Origin: an uncultured Methylophaga sp.
GTDB lineage: Bacteria; Pseudomonadota; Gammaproteobacteria; Nitrosococcales; Methylophagaceae
Assembly: GCA_947631375.1 (NCBI GenBank)
Contig: CANRLD010000006.1
Location: 1 to 21,743, forward strand
Direction: 5' to 3'
Length of the DNA stretch: 21,743 bases
Shown in pieces: positions 14,473 to 21,743 of the stretch. Position numbers and translations under genes: made by a program. Below the pieces are notes generated by a model. It was not told the origin of the DNA, made no database searches, and saw only the letters and a list, made by a program, of their open reading frames with translations. How positions within the stretch are numbered: the first letter of the stretch is position 1; each line of letters opens with the position of its first letter.

Positions 14473-14967
14473 TTATTGAGGCTGCGACTGTCGCCAGACA
14501 GCCAACATCACTACGCCCAACATCCCCCAAAACGCCAATAATGTCCATGCCGGTATACTCAGGCTGAGAAACGTCCAGGAAACCTCGGCACACTCGCCTG
14601 AGCCGCGCAAAATCAGCGACATTGCATCGACTAAGGGAAAGTTCTCCATAATAAATCCCATGCCAGGACCACAACTTGGTACCTGATCGGCTGGTAAGCT
14701 TTGTAACCACACGTGACGTGCTGAAACAGCAGCCCCCGACAAAGCTGAAAGGCCTATCAGTCCTGCATAAATTTTCATGCCTCTACTGGCAGGATTATGG
14801 AGGGCGGCAAGCAGAAAAAATATCCCGGTTACCATAACCAACAGCCGCTGCAAAATACATAGCGGACAGGGCTCGAGCTCCATAACATGCTGCAGATAAA
14901 GTGATGCCAGCAATAAGCCCAAACAAAACAAGAATCCGCCAAACAAAAGCCTGCGTGCTGTGATCAA
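14473..14967 (-). CDS. dsbB: Disulfide bond formation protein DsbB
   Basis: This inner-membrane quinone reductase reoxidises DsbA and passes the electrons to ubiquinone. The 164-residue protein has four membrane helices. The first periplasmic loop holds the redox pair C34-x2-C37 (CPLCILQR), and the second holds C99 (PSCGPGMGF) and C126 (GECAEVSW), matching E. coli C41/C44 and C104/C130. The start is a TTG at 14967, supported by an excellent GGAGGA 7 nt upstream on the minus strand; no ATG is suitably placed. It is convergent with infA and divergent from the zinc-ribbon gene. No dsbA is in the window. Confidence 0.95.
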   Translation of the reverse strand: MITARRLLFGGFLFCLGLLLASLYLQHVMELEPCPLCILQRLLVMVTGIFFLLAALHNPASRGMKIYAGLIGLSALSGAAVSARHVWLQSLPADQVPSCGPGMGFIMENFPLVDAMSLILRGSGECAEVSWTFLSLSIPAWTLLAFWGMLGVVMLAVWRQSQPQ

Positions 14968-14974
14968 AACGGTT

Positions 14975-14980
14975 TCCTCC
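14975..14980 (-). promoter_or_regulatory. Shine-Dalgarno fixing a TTG start for dsbB
   Basis: GGAGGA on the minus strand lies 7 nt before TTG 14967. It is the strongest ribosome binding site in the vicinity and decides the non-ATG start. Confidence 0.75.
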
Positions 14981-15037
14981 GTAGTGTAGATATATGCTAA
15001 GTTAACCTAAAAACCGCACCAGATAAAGGGTTCAGTC

Positions 15038-15550
15038 ATGTCAGATAATGATTTTGAAGAAAAGTTCACCGCTGCCTATGACAAAATGATTGAGCGCATT
15101 AATCATTTTTTTGATGATACTGAAACAAGTGGCATGCCGACACTGAAACAGCGGATTGAACTGGCAAAATTACGCGCGATAGAACTGCGTGAAATGACGG
15201 CAGATGAAGCTGAAAAAATTGCCTATTATGTAGAGCGGGATTTGCGGGATGCAGCAGATTATCTGGAAACGACCGGTAAAGAGTTTTCCACCTGGTTCAA
15301 TTTTGATTTGCAGCTGATTGAGGAACGTGTATTTGAATTGTTTGCTTCTGTTGCCGATCGCACACGGCTGGAACTCAGTCAATTAGCCACTCAGGCTCGA
15401 ATGAATCAGCACTATCATACCGGTGAAATTATCGGTATCGGCACCATTAGCTGTAGCGCATGTGCTAGCGAAGTTCATTTCAAACGCACCGGCCGCATTC
15501 CGCCCTGCCCCAAATGTCATCACACTGTCTTTAAACGCTATGGAAACTAG
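15038..15550 (+). CDS. YbeL-like zinc-ribbon protein (DUF1451 family)
   Basis: This is a 170-residue soluble protein of unknown function. The N-terminal two thirds are acidic and helical, with KMIERINHFFDD, then LAKLRAIELREMTADEAEKIAYYVERDLRDAADYL. The C-terminal end is a zinc ribbon with C139-x2-C142 and C157-x2-C160 (SCSACASEVHF and PCPKCHHTVF). The HTGEIIGIGTISC segment before the ribbon is typical of DUF1451 (E. coli YbeL). It is divergent from dsbB across a 70-bp gap and convergent with roxA, with only 9 nt between stops. No partner is apparent. Confidence 0.87.
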   Translation: MSDNDFEEKFTAAYDKMIERINHFFDDTETSGMPTLKQRIELAKLRAIELREMTADEAEKIAYYVERDLRDAADYLETTGKEFSTWFNFDLQLIEERVFELFASVADRTRLELSQLATQARMNQHYHTGEIIGIGTISCSACASEVHFKRTGRIPPCPKCHHTVFKRYGN

Positions 15551-15559
15551 GCTGTAGGC

Positions 15560-16726
15560 TTAGTCAGCCCAATACCATGCTCCTTCTGCAATCAACTCAC
15601 AGCAGCCATCTGCTAACAACGGATACTGGCGCAGCAGTTGCCAGTCGGCTTGTTGTAACAGCTTGTTACTCGTCAGCATGGGTAGATATTTCGCAGCATC
15701 AAGCTCGACTTTGTACGCTTCGCCAGCAGCAAATAAATAGCTTTCCTCGGCAGTCTGATGCCAGGCAAACCGCAGATAATCATTTCGTTGCAAATAGTCA
15801 CCGCGCTCAAAACGCGCATCTATTTCTGTCAAATCAGGTTTATCGCAGAGAAACTCCTCAGCCAGCCCCTGTAATGTCGGTTTCGTTTCCGTTACCAGTC
15901 GTCCGACGGTAAGTGGTAACAGCGCTATATTGTCGTTTATGCTACGCAATAATAGCTGCTGAAACCGCTGCATCGCTTGCTCATCAATCTCGCTGGCCAC
16001 CTCAAGCCTGCTGACATCACTATCGGCATATAACTGTTCAGCAAGCTGCTCTGTCAAGGTATGGGTGAACGCATCCAAAAGTTGTAATTGTGATGGTGCT
16101 CTGAAACCGATGGAAAACGTCATACAATCATTTAACGCCACGCCGTGGTGAGCAAAATCCGGCGGCAAATACAACATATCACCGGGCTGCAGATCCCAGG
16201 ACTGATCTGCTTTAAACTCCTGCAAAATACGCAGCTCGGTATCGGTCCTGAATGGCGCACCAATAACCGGCTTATCGCTTATCTGCCAGCGCCGGGTTCC
16301 TTGTGCCTGCAATAAAAACACATCATAGCTATCGGTATGTGGCCCCACCGAGCCACCTTGCGGCGCAAAACTTACCATCAGATCATCGCGGCGCCAGTCA
16401 GCAATAAAATCAAACGGTTTCAATAAATGTTGCAGGGAAGGATCGTGTTTATCCATGTCCTGCACCAGCAGCGTCCAGTGCGTTTCCGGCAGCGCTGCAA
16501 AATCATGCTCGTCAAACGGTCCATATTGCAACTGCCATGGCGTGATGCCATGTTCCTGGATCAAGCGAGACTCAACCTCTTGCTCACAGGCAAAGGCTGC
16601 CAGTTCATCTGCTGACAGTGTACTCAGCGGACTGGTAAATGCCTGGCGAATAAGCAGCGGCTTTTTCTGCCAGTAGTTCTCAAGAAACTGTTGCTGACTC
16701 ATGCCAGTATTAAAAAATGCTGTCAT
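15560..16726 (-). CDS. roxA: Ribosomal oxygenase RoxA (YcfD-type 50S L16 arginine hydroxylase)
   Basis: This is a JmjC/cupin 2-oxoglutarate and Fe(II)-dependent oxygenase. The E. coli member hydroxylates an arginine of ribosomal protein L16. The 388-residue length is close to E. coli YcfD (373). The iron triad is visible as H130-x-D132 in GPHTDSYDVFLLQ and H193 in PPDFAHHGVAL; by alignment H193 rather than H194 is the ligand. QGTRRWQIS and PGDMLYLPP are family motifs. The N-terminal NYWQKKPLLIRQAF is also characteristic. The C-terminal winged-helix part is present, and no truncation is seen. Its start overlaps the phosphatase stop upstream by 4 bp. Confidence 0.95.
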   Translation of the reverse strand: MTAFFNTGMSQQQFLENYWQKKPLLIRQAFTSPLSTLSADELAAFACEQEVESRLIQEHGITPWQLQYGPFDEHDFAALPETHWTLLVQDMDKHDPSLQHLLKPFDFIADWRRDDLMVSFAPQGGSVGPHTDSYDVFLLQAQGTRRWQISDKPVIGAPFRTDTELRILQEFKADQSWDLQPGDMLYLPPDFAHHGVALNDCMTFSIGFRAPSQLQLLDAFTHTLTEQLAEQLYADSDVSRLEVASEIDEQAMQRFQQLLLRSINDNIALLPLTVGRLVTETKPTLQGLAEEFLCDKPDLTEIDARFERGDYLQRNDYLRFAWHQTAEESYLFAAGEAYKVELDAAKYLPMLTSNKLLQQADWQLLRQYPLLADGCCELIAEGAWYWAD

Positions 16727-17322
16727 AAACTTCCCGCATGAAACTGTAATTGTGGATAAAATTTCAGATCATCATTGTGAATAACAATGCGCGTCAGCGC
16801 TGCATGAGGCACCTGAATACGAAACATCGCCTGCAGAGGTATGGAGAGAACTTCAGCGAGAATCATTCGAATCACACCGGCATGCGCGACCAGCAGGGTA
16901 TGTTTGTTGTTATGCGTGATCAACAAATCCTGCCAGGCTGATTGAATACGCTGCTGAAACTGGAGCAGTGATTCTGCATTGCTCGGCGTGTTGTTCAGCG
17001 GATCATCATAAAACGCATAAAATCCGGCTTTGTCTTCCTGTTCCAGTTGCGAGGCGGTTTTCCCTTCCCAGTCGCCAAAACTGATTTCCATAAAAGCTGG
17101 CTGACGTTGCAGTGGAATCGCATACTGCGTCGAAAGTTCTGCAGCAAAATCAGCGCAACGGCATAACGTGGAGCTGATGATCTGCTGCCATGGCTGCTGC
17201 TTTGCAGTCGCGGCCCGCATTTGCTGCCAACCCAGTTCGCTTAAAGGATCATCTTGCTGACCGCGATATCTGACGCCGCCTTCAACGTCACCGTGACGCA
17301 GCAAATCAATAAAAAAAGTCAT
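16723..17322 (-). CDS. Histidine phosphatase family protein (CobC/phosphoglycerate mutase-like)
   Basis: This is a 199-residue phosphatase of the RHG superfamily. The phosphohistidine motif LLRHGDVEGG has R9 and H10. The second arginine is in SSTLCRCADFA (R55), the proton-donor glutamate in MEISFGDWEG (E79), and the second histidine in VAHAGVIRM (H147). The overall form resembles alpha-ribazole phosphatase CobC, but no cobalamin synthesis genes are adjacent, so substrate assignment is open. It starts just 4 nt downstream of the nfeD stop and overlaps roxA by 4 bp, implying one minus-strand operon qmcA-nfeD-phosphatase-roxA. Confidence 0.9.
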   Translation of the reverse strand: MTFFIDLLRHGDVEGGVRYRGQQDDPLSELGWQQMRAATAKQQPWQQIISSTLCRCADFAAELSTQYAIPLQRQPAFMEISFGDWEGKTASQLEQEDKAGFYAFYDDPLNNTPSNAESLLQFQQRIQSAWQDLLITHNNKHTLLVAHAGVIRMILAEVLSIPLQAMFRIQVPHAALTRIVIHNDDLKFYPQLQFHAGSL

Positions 17323-17326
17323 AAGA

Positions 17327-17767
17327 TCAACTGACTATGTCGACTTGCAGAATAACATTCTCAACGCCGACGATCCGAACACGTGTACCAGCAGGACAAT
17401 CTGTTCCTCGCACTTTCCAGGTCGAGTCATCCAGAATCACTTTGCCTTCACCATTGACAATCGGGCTGCTCAGCGTGACCAGCCGGCCAATATGCTGCTC
17501 ACCACGACGATTCAACAGCGGTTCATCGGTACGAATAGGGTATTTTTTATAGTATTTACGCCACAAAATAATGCTCATCACTGCCAACAGCGAAAACAGC
17601 AACCATTGAAACTGCCAGGTCATATCGGGAAATAACAGCAACAGCAAACCAGTAAAAAAGGCCGCAATACCAAGCCATAGAGCAAAAAAGCTTGGCAGAA
17701 TAATTTCCAGTGTCGTCAAAATAATGGCAAACACCCACCAATGCCAAAAATCAATAATAAACGGCAT
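17327..17767 (-). CDS. NfeD family protein (YbbJ-like, partner of QmcA)
   Basis: This is a 146-residue short-type NfeD protein. It begins MPFIIDFWHWWVFAIILTTLEIILP, has two or three membrane helices in the first 75 residues, and ends in a soluble OB-fold (GRLVTLSSPIVNGEGKVILDDSTWKVRG and RVRIVGVENVILQV). I place the start at ATG 17767, one base after the qmcA stop. A longer in-frame reading from 17803 runs inside qmcA and adds a non-membrane leader. E. coli YbbJ and QmcA form the same pair, and NfeD proteins are thought to act with SPFH proteins in membrane microdomains. Confidence 0.92.
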   Translation of the reverse strand: MPFIIDFWHWWVFAIILTTLEIILPSFFALWLGIAAFFTGLLLLLFPDMTWQFQWLLFSLLAVMSIILWRKYYKKYPIRTDEPLLNRRGEQHIGRLVTLSSPIVNGEGKVILDDSTWKVRGTDCPAGTRVRIVGVENVILQVDIVS

Positions 17768-17768
17768 C

Positions 17769-18692
17769 TTACTTCTCGCTACGCACAAAGGCTTCTTTGG
17801 CAAGTTCGGTGATACCTGCCAGAGAGCCTATTACATTTCCAGCCTCCAGCGGCATCATAATGACTTTGTGGCTCTCGGCACTCGCCATATCCTTAAGCGC
17901 ATCAATATATTTCTGCGCAACAAAATAATTCACTGCCTGCAAATCCCCTTGCGCGATAGCCTCGGAAACCATCGCCGTAGCTTTTGCTTCCGCTTCCGCC
18001 AGGCGTTCGCGTGCTTCCGCATCCCGAAATGCTGCTTCTCGCCGTCCTTCGGCATCCAGAACGGCCGCTTGTTTTTCCCCCTCGGCACGCAGAATTTCTG
18101 ACTGGCGTAGCCCTTCGGCCTCAAGAATGTTGGCGCGCTTTATTCGTTCGGCCTTCATCTGCCGTCCCATGGCTTCAACCAGATCAGCTGGTGGCTCAAT
18201 ATCTTTGATTTCAATACGCGCGACTTTAATCCCCCAGGGCGTAGTTGCATCATCAACCACATTGAGTAACCGGGTGTTGATTTCATCACGTTTTGACAGC
18301 AGTTCATCCAGATCCATCGATCCCATGACTGTACGAATATTGGTCATGGTTAAATTAAGAATCGCATTATCCAGACCACTGACTTCATACGCCGCTTTTG
18401 CCGCATGGATAACTTGATAGAACACCACGCCATCAACCCGCACCATCGCATTATCCTTGGTAATAATGCCCTGGGAAGGCACATCAAGCACCTGCTCCAT
18501 CATATTAATACGTGCCCCAATCTTATCAATTACCGGCACAATCAGATTCAGACCGGGTCGTAAGGTTCGGGTATAACGGCCAAAGCGCTCGATGGTAAAC
18601 TCCCAGCCTTGTTCGACGGACTTGACGCCCATCAGAATCAAGGCAATTGCCAGGATCAAAACAACAATGACAAAAAGCGAAAAACCTTCCAT
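17769..18692 (-). CDS. qmcA: SPFH/stomatin-prohibitin family membrane protein QmcA
   Basis: This 307-residue protein is strongly similar to E. coli QmcA/YbbK (305). One N-terminal membrane helix (about 5-23) is followed by the SPFH domain: VERFGRYTRTLRPGLNLIVP-like sequence, INMMEQVLDVPSQ, LTMTNIRTVMGSMDLDELLS and DATTPWGIKVARIEIKDI. A long coiled coil rich in E, A and R follows (EAEGLRQSEILRAEGEKQ), then VNYFVAQKYIDAL near the end. These proteins oligomerise into membrane-scaffold cages; QmcA associates with FtsH in E. coli. It is followed directly by nfeD and is divergent from the CsiV-family gene. Confidence 0.95.
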   Translation of the reverse strand: MEGFSLFVIVVLILAIALILMGVKSVEQGWEFTIERFGRYTRTLRPGLNLIVPVIDKIGARINMMEQVLDVPSQGIITKDNAMVRVDGVVFYQVIHAAKAAYEVSGLDNAILNLTMTNIRTVMGSMDLDELLSKRDEINTRLLNVVDDATTPWGIKVARIEIKDIEPPADLVEAMGRQMKAERIKRANILEAEGLRQSEILRAEGEKQAAVLDAEGRREAAFRDAEARERLAEAEAKATAMVSEAIAQGDLQAVNYFVAQKYIDALKDMASAESHKVIMMPLEAGNVIGSLAGITELAKEAFVRSEK

Positions 18693-18822
18693 TACCGTGC
18701 CCCATTTATGCTGTTTATATTGATTTGATGATAACAGCTAAACGTTATAAACGAACAGGAACTTGGACTTTTTGGGAATCGCGTTAGACAATAGTCACAC
18801 CCACCATCCAGGACAGTGTTTT

Positions 18823-19458
18823 ATGACCTTTTCGCGATTCATCCGTACCATTTTGTTCATTGGTTTCACCAGCATTGCTGTCGGCGCGCAGGCTCAGCAG
18901 TGGTATCACGTGGAATTGATTATATTTGAAGTGCTGAATCCGACGGATAACGAACAATCCCCCGCCTTTACCTTACAGACACCGCCTCCTTTGCAGGTGG
19001 GCATGGCGAATAAATTCATCCAGCCGGCAGCAAACAAAAATCTTGAAAATACCGCCCAGCGATTACGCAATTCAGCCGGTTATCGGGTAATCAGTCATCA
19101 AACCTGGCAACAGGCTGTGGGCAATCGTAATAGTGCTCAAGCTGTTGCAGTAGAAGCAGATCGTGTGCAAGGACAAGTGCGTTTTCATATTGCAACCTAT
19201 CTGCATGCCAGCCTCGATTTGTGGTTAAAAGACGGGGTTCGCTCAGTCGAAAGTGACACATTTCATACCTTGCACCAGCCACGGCTGGTGGAAATGCGCC
19301 GCATACGCAGCCGCCAGGTTCATTATTTTGATCACCCTCGTTTTGGCGCACTTTTGCAATTGATTCCCGTCTCAACGCCTGATCAAGTGTTATCCAGTAT
19401 GACTGAGCCAGAAACCTATTCCTTACCTTCTGCAGGCGAAGCTACAACAACGGAATAG
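18823..19458 (+). CDS. CsiV family secreted protein
   Basis: This is a 211-residue exported protein. ATG 18823 begins a clean signal peptide (MTFSRFIRTILFIGFTSIAV, cleavage probably after AQA near residue 24). The conserved start of the CsiV family, QWYHVELIIFE, follows. AGGA lies about 10 nt before this ATG. An alternative TTG at 18763 would add 20 residues before the signal and is less likely. The C-terminal part contains VEMRRIRSRQVHYFDHPRFGALLQLIPV, also typical of the family. The exact role is unknown to me; other members are suggested to act in the envelope. Its 3' end overlaps the convergent phosphorylase pseudogene by 17 bp. Confidence 0.85.
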   Translation: MTFSRFIRTILFIGFTSIAVGAQAQQWYHVELIIFEVLNPTDNEQSPAFTLQTPPPLQVGMANKFIQPAANKNLENTAQRLRNSAGYRVISHQTWQQAVGNRNSAQAVAVEADRVQGQVRFHIATYLHASLDLWLKDGVRSVESDTFHTLHQPRLVEMRRIRSRQVHYFDHPRFGALLQLIPVSTPDQVLSSMTEPETYSLPSAGEATTTE

Positions 19459-20178
19459 TCGCCTCTAACACACGATGTACCTGTTGCATCGCTGTTTCCG
19501 TGGTTTCCATCATTGCCTCCATGGTTAATACGCCTGTTGTTAATCCGGCAGCATAATTGGCGATCACCGCGACCGTGGCGTAAGCAATGTTCAGCTCCCG
19601 AGCCAGTACCACTTCAGGCATCGCTGTCATGCCAACCATATCTGCTCCGTCTTGTTTTTAAGCGCTGTATTTCGGCAGCCATTTCCAGCCGTGGTCCCTG
19701 GGTAACGGCATAAGTGCCCGTCGCAATAAATGGTATATGCTCTTTATTCGCCGCCAGCTGTAATTGCTGTCGCAACGTGTCACCAAAGGGATAGCTAAAA
19801 TCAATATGCTTGTCGGCAGAAAGCTGCTCACTGACGAAGCTGGTTTCCCGTCCCCAACTATTAATCAATAATTTGATCGGGTAACGCCAGCAGGCCAGGA
19901 GAATAACGCTCACTGATACCGCCGACAGAAGCAATCGAAATAAGCTGCTTCACCCCCAACTGGTGCAGTGCCCAGAGATTAGCCCGGTAATTAATCAGAT
20001 GCGGCGGAATCGTATGCTGCTCGCCATGTCTTGGCAAAAACACCACCTTTCTGCCGCAAAATGTTCCGACGTGCGGTACTGCCGAAGGGTCGCCATAGGG
20101 CGTGTGCTGCTGTAGCGTTTGCTCCACCAGCAAACCATCCAGTTTACGTAAAGCACTGCCGCCGATTAGTCCAATCAT
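19442..20178 (-). pseudogene. S-methyl-5'-thioinosine phosphorylase (MTAP/PNP family) with two frameshifts
   Basis: The three reading-frame pieces align in order to one purine-nucleoside-phosphorylase family protein. Piece 1 (20178-19861) has MIGLIGGSALRKL, FLPRHGEQHTIPPH and INYRANLWAL. Piece 2 has HIDFSYPFGDTLR, GTYAVTQGPRLE and MAAEIQRLK. Piece 3 has MVGMTAMPEVVLARELN and VIANYAAG. An extra A near 19861-19862 makes a TAA (expected D-Y-S-W), and an extra A in the run 19655-19659 shifts the frame again. Removing both bases gives about 244 residues, the length of P. aeruginosa MTIP, without internal stops. The Asn of NYAAG fits 6-oxopurine preference. It overlaps hpt by 4 bp. It could be a recent pseudogene or sequence errors. 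Confidence 0.88.
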
Positions 20179-20711
20179 GTCGTATTGTCTTTGAATGCAT
20201 AAATACCCGGCGCATTACGCAAGTATTCCTTGCAGTCCATGCCAAAACCAAACACATAACGATTCGGCAGCTGCAAACCGATATAGTCCGGTTGAACAGC
20301 CGTTTTATTAGTATGTTGCTTGTCCGCTAACACCATGGACTTCACTGATGCTGCACCGGCCTGAGAGCAATACTCATATAACGCAGCCAGGGTGATGCCT
20401 TCATCAAAAATATCATCAACCAGCAACACATGCCGATCTCGCAGTTCTATCACTGGTTTGGCACGCCAGGTTAATTCCCCACCGACTGTTTTATCACCAT
20501 AACGGCTGGCGTGAATATAATCCGTCTCCAGCGAGAACTGCAATTTGGGCAATAAATGCCCCATTGTCACCACACCACCATTCATCACACACAGTAATAC
20601 CGGTTTTTTATCGGCATAGTCCTGATTCAACTGCGCAGCTACCTGCTCAAGACGTTCGTTAATCGCCTGCAGCGTAAATAAACACTCTGCCTGCGCTATG
20701 ATTTCCTTCAT
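20175..20711 (-). CDS. hpt: Hypoxanthine-guanine phosphoribosyltransferase
   Basis: This enzyme converts hypoxanthine or guanine plus PRPP to IMP or GMP. The 178-residue protein has the PRPP-binding motif VLLVDDIFDEGIT (95-107), the early VLLCVMNGGVVTMGHLL phosphate loop region and DYIHASRYGD. The C-terminal base-contact segment is YVFGFGMDCKEYLRNAPGIY. Its stop overlaps the start of the phosphorylase gene by 4 bp, so the pair was built to be co-translated. The phosphorylase would release hypoxanthine from methylthioinosine and Hpt would reuse it. It is divergent from the BtuF-type gene. Confidence 0.95.
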   Translation of the reverse strand: MKEIIAQAECLFTLQAINERLEQVAAQLNQDYADKKPVLLCVMNGGVVTMGHLLPKLQFSLETDYIHASRYGDKTVGGELTWRAKPVIELRDRHVLLVDDIFDEGITLAALYEYCSQAGAASVKSMVLADKQHTNKTAVQPDYIGLQLPNRYVFGFGMDCKEYLRNAPGIYAFKDNTT

Positions 20712-20743
20712 CTGCTTTACCTGTTTCTCTAACGTTCAGGCAG

Positions 20744-20749
20744 TATAAT
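20744..20749 (+). promoter_or_regulatory. Candidate -10 element in the hpt/BtuF divergent region
   Basis: A perfect TATAAT lies 30 nt before the BtuF-type ATG. No good -35 is at the right distance (best nearby CTGTTT, 2 of 6). The opposite strand reads TATTAT here and could serve hpt instead. Confidence 0.35.
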
Positions 20750-20778
20750 AAGCCGTTTTGTCATTCGGGAAAGCCAAA

Positions 20779-21687
20779 ATGGCGCGCTTTTGGCCGGCAC
20801 TATTTTTTATTGCATTATTTGTTTTTGCCTGGTTGCAGCCTGCAAAGCAGCCATTGCAGAACGAATCATCAAGCGAAGACACACCGCAACGCATCATCAG
20901 TCTGGCTCCCAGTATTACTGAAGCCTTATTTGCAATCGGTGCCGGAGACAGGGTAGTTGCGGTCACCAATTATTGTCGTTATCCGGCAGCCGTCACCCGT
21001 TTGCCTAATGTTGGCGGTTATCTTGACGCCAGTCTGGAGCAAATTGTCCGCCAGCAACCGGATCTAGTTATTCTGCTTGAGCGCCAGCTGGTGTTGAAAA
21101 ACCAGTTACAACAATTAGGGATAAAGACACTCAGCGTTGATAACGCAAGCCTTGCAGGCATTCGGCGCAGCATTACCGACATCGCCCTGGCAGTGAATGA
21201 AACGGCCAATGCAGAAAGATTGTTATCTGCATTTAACCAACGGCTACAGGCTATCCAGAACAAAGTGGCCGGCGAGGAAAAGCCCGCTGTGTTATTGGTT
21301 ATTGCCCACAGCGGCGGGAACCACCTTGATAAAGTGTATATCGCCGGCCAGCAGGACTTTTATAACGATTTACTGCATTATCTCGGCGCAACCAATGTGT
21401 ATCATAAAACGCAGGTCAAAGTGCCGGCATTATCTATTGAAGGTTTGCTGCAACTGAATCCACAAATTATTGTGGATATTTTTCCGGATGCCGAGGTGTT
21501 TCCAATCGATATTGCCCAAATACAGCAGCAATGGCAGCAGCTGGACAAAATGGCGGCCATCCAACACGATCAACTGCATATTATCCAGGCTGACTATGCG
21601 GTTATTCCGGGATTAAGGGTCATCCAGCTGGCAGAGAGGCTGGCGCAAATATTTCATCCACAACTGGATTGGAAAAACACTGACTGA
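20779..21687 (+). CDS. ABC transporter periplasmic binding protein, BtuF/cobalamin-type
   Basis: This is a 302-residue class III periplasmic substrate-binding protein for a cobalamin or metal-chelate importer. The N-terminal hydrophobic segment (about 5-20) can act as signal or anchor. RIISLAPSITEALFAIGAG (about 38-56), VAVTNYCRYP (60-69), LPNVGGYLDASLEQIV and PDLVILLE follow; TNYCRYP is typical of BtuF-like proteins. Later VPALSIEGLLQLNPQIIVD marks the second lobe. I chose ATG 20779, preceded by a GGGAAAG stretch; an upstream TTG at 20758 is possible. The stop shares one base with the next start (TGATG). Vitamin B12 is more likely than siderophore, but the ligand is not certain. Confidence 0.87.
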   Translation: MARFWPALFFIALFVFAWLQPAKQPLQNESSSEDTPQRIISLAPSITEALFAIGAGDRVVAVTNYCRYPAAVTRLPNVGGYLDASLEQIVRQQPDLVILLERQLVLKNQLQQLGIKTLSVDNASLAGIRRSITDIALAVNETANAERLLSAFNQRLQAIQNKVAGEEKPAVLLVIAHSGGNHLDKVYIAGQQDFYNDLLHYLGATNVYHKTQVKVPALSIEGLLQLNPQIIVDIFPDAEVFPIDIAQIQQQWQQLDKMAAIQHDQLHIIQADYAVIPGLRVIQLAERLAQIFHPQLDWKNTD

Positions 21688-21743
21688 TGCTGATTAACTG
21701 CACCGATATCTCGGTAAAAATTGGCGATACCCTGCTGATTGAC
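21687..21743 (+). CDS. Probable ABC transporter ATP-binding protein (N-terminus only)
   Basis: Only 19 codons are present, starting MLINCTDISVKIGDTLLID. The pattern is hydrophobic residues, then an IS(V) strand, then a G-D-x-L-L turn, the typical first beta strands of ABC ATPases before Walker A. It begins on the last base of the BtuF-type stop codon, so translational coupling is expected. A permease would begin with membrane helices, which are absent here. The P-loop lies outside the window, so this call is provisional. Confidence 0.6.
   Translation, partial: MLINCTDISVKIGDTLLID

Noticed and set aside
14456..14474. Hairpin AATCTGT-ATCAC-ACAGGTT between infA and dsbB
   Set aside because: It is a 7-bp AT-leaning stem with a G-U pair and no T-run on either strand; insufficient for a terminator call.
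16723..17322. Cobalamin biosynthesis gene cobC
   Set aside because: It has RHG-family motifs only; neighbours are membrane-scaffold and ribosomal oxygenase genes, so substrate is not assignable.
17768..17803. Earlier start for nfeD
   Set aside because: It adds a charged leader lying within qmcA; ATG 17767 directly follows the qmcA stop and begins the membrane helix.
1..21743. CRISPR arrays, insertion sequences, prophage or toxin-antitoxin modules
   Set aside because: No regularly spaced repeats, transposase, integrase or paired small toxin-like genes were seen on either strand.

Overview
The window looks like ordinary chromosomal DNA of a gammaproteobacterium. It has moderate GC, densely packed genes and many 4-bp ATGA overlaps. 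The gene neighbourhoods are typical of that class: ftsY-ftsE-ftsX-rpoH, lapA-lapB, arsC-wrbA-DUF2069, birA-coaX, ffs-dnaX-ybaB-recR, aat-bpt-infA and qmcA-nfeD. A marine or methylotrophic lineage such as Methylophaga or a relative is my guess from overall resemblance only. I see no prophage, transposon, CRISPR array or defence locus.

Layout. Bases 2-2877 hold the end of the SRP receptor gene ftsY, the divisome ABC pair ftsEX and the heat-shock sigma factor rpoH. A strong bidirectional terminator at 2902-2944 separates rpoH from the convergent 7Fe-4S ferredoxin gene fdxA. Bases 3426-6229 form a tight run: lapA, lapB, an ArsC-family reductase, wrbA and a DUF2069 membrane protein. A 74-residue protein resembling a miniature flagellar rod protein follows. 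Bases 6595-8345 hold a biotin ligase without its DNA-binding domain, a type III pantothenate kinase and tRNA-Ser(GGA). After a 314-base gene-free stretch comes the 4.5S SRP RNA, then dnaX, ybaB, recR, an EAL-like/HDOD protein, the two N-degron aminoacyl transferases aat and bpt, and infA. From 14473 the genes mix strands: dsbB, a YbeL-type zinc-ribbon protein, the ribosomal oxygenase roxA, a histidine phosphatase, nfeD, qmcA, a secreted CsiV-family protein, a frameshifted methylthioinosine phosphorylase gene, hpt, and the start of a BtuF-type ABC import locus.

How the genes connect. FtsY and 4.5S RNA serve co-translational membrane targeting. DnaX, YbaB and RecR form the conserved clamp-loader/recombination cluster. 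Aat and Bpt mark proteins for ClpS/ClpAP degradation. The phosphorylase and Hpt would be successive steps in salvaging methylthioadenosine through hypoxanthine, but the phosphorylase reading frame is broken twice.

Most notable observations: (1) dnaX carries the A AAA AAG slippery heptamer in the correct phase, with a TGA three codons into the -1 frame, predicting tau and a short gamma form; (2) the phosphorylase gene has two single-A insertions, and removing both restores a complete protein; (3) 4.5S RNA lies 35 nt upstream of dnaX with no terminator between them; (4) the biotin ligase has lost its repressor domain. I did not find a convincing, wholly new system here.
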